DNA of 6,425 bases from Bacilli bacterium (GTDB lineage Bacteria > Bacillota_I > Bacilli_A > RFN20 > CAG-826), in assembly GCA_017551465.1 (NCBI GenBank), contig JAFZLN010000115.1, forward strand, positions 1-6,425, in the 5' to 3' direction. Shown piece by piece: positions 6,172-6,425 of this stretch. A model generated the notes under the pieces. That model saw only the letters and a program-made list of their open reading frames with translations. It made no database searches and was not told the DNA's origin. Every line of letters begins with the position of its first letter. Within the stretch, counting starts at the first letter, position 1. The translations under genes and the position numbers were made by a program.

Positions 6172-6200
6172 AAACCAATACCATATCGCTTATTTTGAAA
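6166..6200. repeat. 8-bp inverted repeat overlapping the recN -35 box
   Basis: TTTCAAAA (6166-6173) and TTTTGAAA (6193-6200) are perfect reverse complements separated by 19 bases, with centres 27 bases apart. Each arm contains a TTGAAA-like -35 sequence on one strand. The arrangement could be an operator, or simply two similar promoter boxes; the arms are AT-rich, so chance is a real alternative. Confidence 0.4.
6167..6196 (+). promoter_or_regulatory. Weak candidate promoter for the structured RNA, back-to-back with the recN promoter
   Basis: TTCAAA (6167-6172) and TATTTT (6191-6196) each match consensus at 4 of 6 positions with an 18-base spacer. A start site near 6203 would fall just before the closing helix that begins at 6205. 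Its -35 overlaps the recN -35 on the other strand. The boxes are weak and the call rests mainly on position. Confidence 0.25.
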
Positions 6201-6204
6201 AACT

Positions 6205-6319
6205 AAAAATAGGCGAGACGTGACACAGTTTAGCAAATTAGCCTCGCAAGAAAATCATATACAAATAGGTGTCAAATGTAACATTTCGCGCGGAAACGTG
6301 CCTCATGTACGCTATTTTT
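6205..6319 (+). ncRNA. Candidate structured RNA (small RNA or leader element), family not recognised
   Basis: A GC-richer patch in AT-rich DNA folds into a closed structure on the + strand. A 10-bp helix joins 6205-6211 plus 6213-6215 to 6310-6319, with G6212 bulged. After a small internal loop, CGTGA (6219-6223) can pair with TCATG (6303-6307). Inside are AAATG/CATTT (6274-6278 with 6282-6286, 3-base loop) and GCGCG-GAAA-CGTGC (6288-6301), a 5-bp stem capped by a GNRA tetraloop. The tetraloop argues for the + strand. Two alternative pairings exist: TGACAC (6221-6226) with GTGTCA (6269-6274), and GCGAG (6213-6217) with CTCGC (6243-6247). The 3' side runs into a T-rich tract with seven T at 6325-6331. 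I see no T-box, tmRNA, SRP, FMN, TPP or SAM signature. It could be a free small RNA ending at the T tract or a leader element of the gene at 6397. A purely DNA-level repeat is also possible. Confidence 0.4.
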
Positions 6320-6340
6320 CTTTATTTTTTTAATAAAAAC

Positions 6341-6374
6341 TTGAAATTAGAAAATACCGGCACTACATTATAAA
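6341..6374 (+). promoter_or_regulatory. Candidate promoter for the gene starting at 6397
   Basis: TTGAAA (6341-6346, 5 of 6) lies 17 bases before TACATT (6364-6369, 4 of 6). An alternative -10 is TATAAA (6369-6374, 5 of 6) with a poorer -35 at 6347-6352. Transcription would begin roughly 15-20 bases before the ATG and exclude the structured patch upstream. If this promoter is real, that patch is either separate or served by another promoter. Confidence 0.42.
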
Positions 6375-6379
6375 TAAAT

Positions 6380-6385
6380 AAGGAG
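6380..6385 (+). promoter_or_regulatory. Strong Shine-Dalgarno site AAGGAG
   Basis: AAGGAG lies 11 bases before the ATG at 6397. The spacing is slightly long, but this is the best ribosome binding site in the window. Several other genes here have weak sites or none and appear to rely on coupling. It is the main evidence that the truncated downstream frame is a real gene. Confidence 0.75.
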
Positions 6386-6396
6386 ATAATCTATAT

Positions 6397-6425
6397 ATGG
6401 AAAACAAGAAGATTTTGCGTTCCAC
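6397..6425 (+). CDS. Start of an unidentified gene, cut by the window end
   Basis: Only nine complete codons are visible (MENKKILRS) plus two bases of the tenth, too few to assign a family. The gene is supported by the AAGGAG site upstream, the candidate promoter at 6341-6374 and the divergent layout with recN. The basic, polar first residues could be a cytoplasmic start or the n-region of a signal or membrane segment. No function is proposed. Confidence 0.6.

Noticed and set aside
6205..6319. Small transposable element (MITE) with terminal inverted repeats
   Set aside because: The 10-bp ends pair only with a bulge and I found no target-site duplication. Internal hairpins and a GNRA loop fit an RNA better, though this is not fully excluded.
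6114..6396. T-box, tmRNA, SRP RNA, or common riboswitch in the intergenic region
   Set aside because: None of the conserved cores I would look for is present (for example GGGTGGNACCGCG of T-boxes or the SRP GGAAG-type tetraloop region), so no family name is given.
1..6425. Mycoplasma genetic code (TGA as Trp)
   Set aside because: All genes read through with TGG as the only Trp codon and with no TGA needed; the absence of TGA stops in seven genes is weak evidence only.
1..6425. CRISPR array, insertion sequence, phage or known defence system
   Set aside because: There are no regularly spaced direct repeats, transposase, integrase or nuclease genes; the window looks chromosomal and metabolic.

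Overview
The window looks like part of a low-GC, Gram-positive-type genome, most likely an uncultured host-associated member of the Bacilli or the Erysipelotrichia/Mollicutes-related orders. The reasons are the AT-rich codon and intergenic composition, the gene families present (a DUF3737 beta-helix protein, a DUF3810 membrane metallopeptidase-like protein, a MalY/PatB C-S lyase, a Firmicutes-like RecN) and sigma-A-type promoter boxes. This placement is inference. All Trp codons in the seven genes with visible stops are TGG and no gene stops at TGA, so nothing in the window requires the Mycoplasma code, although a non-stop TGA cannot be excluded.

Left block (1-1810, + strand): the C-terminal part of a ThrE_2/YjjB-type threonine/serine exporter subunit overlaps a small stand-alone protein related to the C-terminal domain of allophanate hydrolase (gamma-glutamylcyclotransferase-like fold). 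Two bases later comes a three-span membrane protein with an HELAH zinc motif (DUF3810). The block ends in a hairpin that contains the last gene's stop codon in its loop. It reads as the end of one operon.

Middle block (1811-4414, + strand): a DUF3737 right-handed beta-helix protein, a PLP-dependent MalY/PatB-family C-S lyase/aminotransferase and an FMN-binding flavin reductase-family protein are packed with gaps of 1 and 3 bases. A possible promoter sits so close to the first ATG that the mRNA could be leaderless. A thiol/sulfur-amino-acid or flavin-redox role for the trio is suggested only by the lyase-reductase pairing. A compact hairpin with A and T tracts on its two sides ends this operon and also ends recN from the other strand.

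Right block (4437-6113, - strand): recN, the SMC-like DNA double-strand-break repair ATPase, complete with Walker A, ABC signature and Walker B motifs.

Right intergenic region (6114-6396): this is the densest non-coding part. It holds a good promoter for recN, an 8-bp inverted repeat overlapping that promoter's -35 box, and a GC-richer patch that folds on the + strand into a closed structure of about 115 nt. That structure has a 10-bp closing helix and a GNRA-capped hairpin, and a T-rich tract follows it. Next come a second + strand promoter and a strong Shine-Dalgarno site before a gene of which only the first nine codons are visible. The structured patch matches no RNA family I recognise and is the best candidate here for something undescribed.
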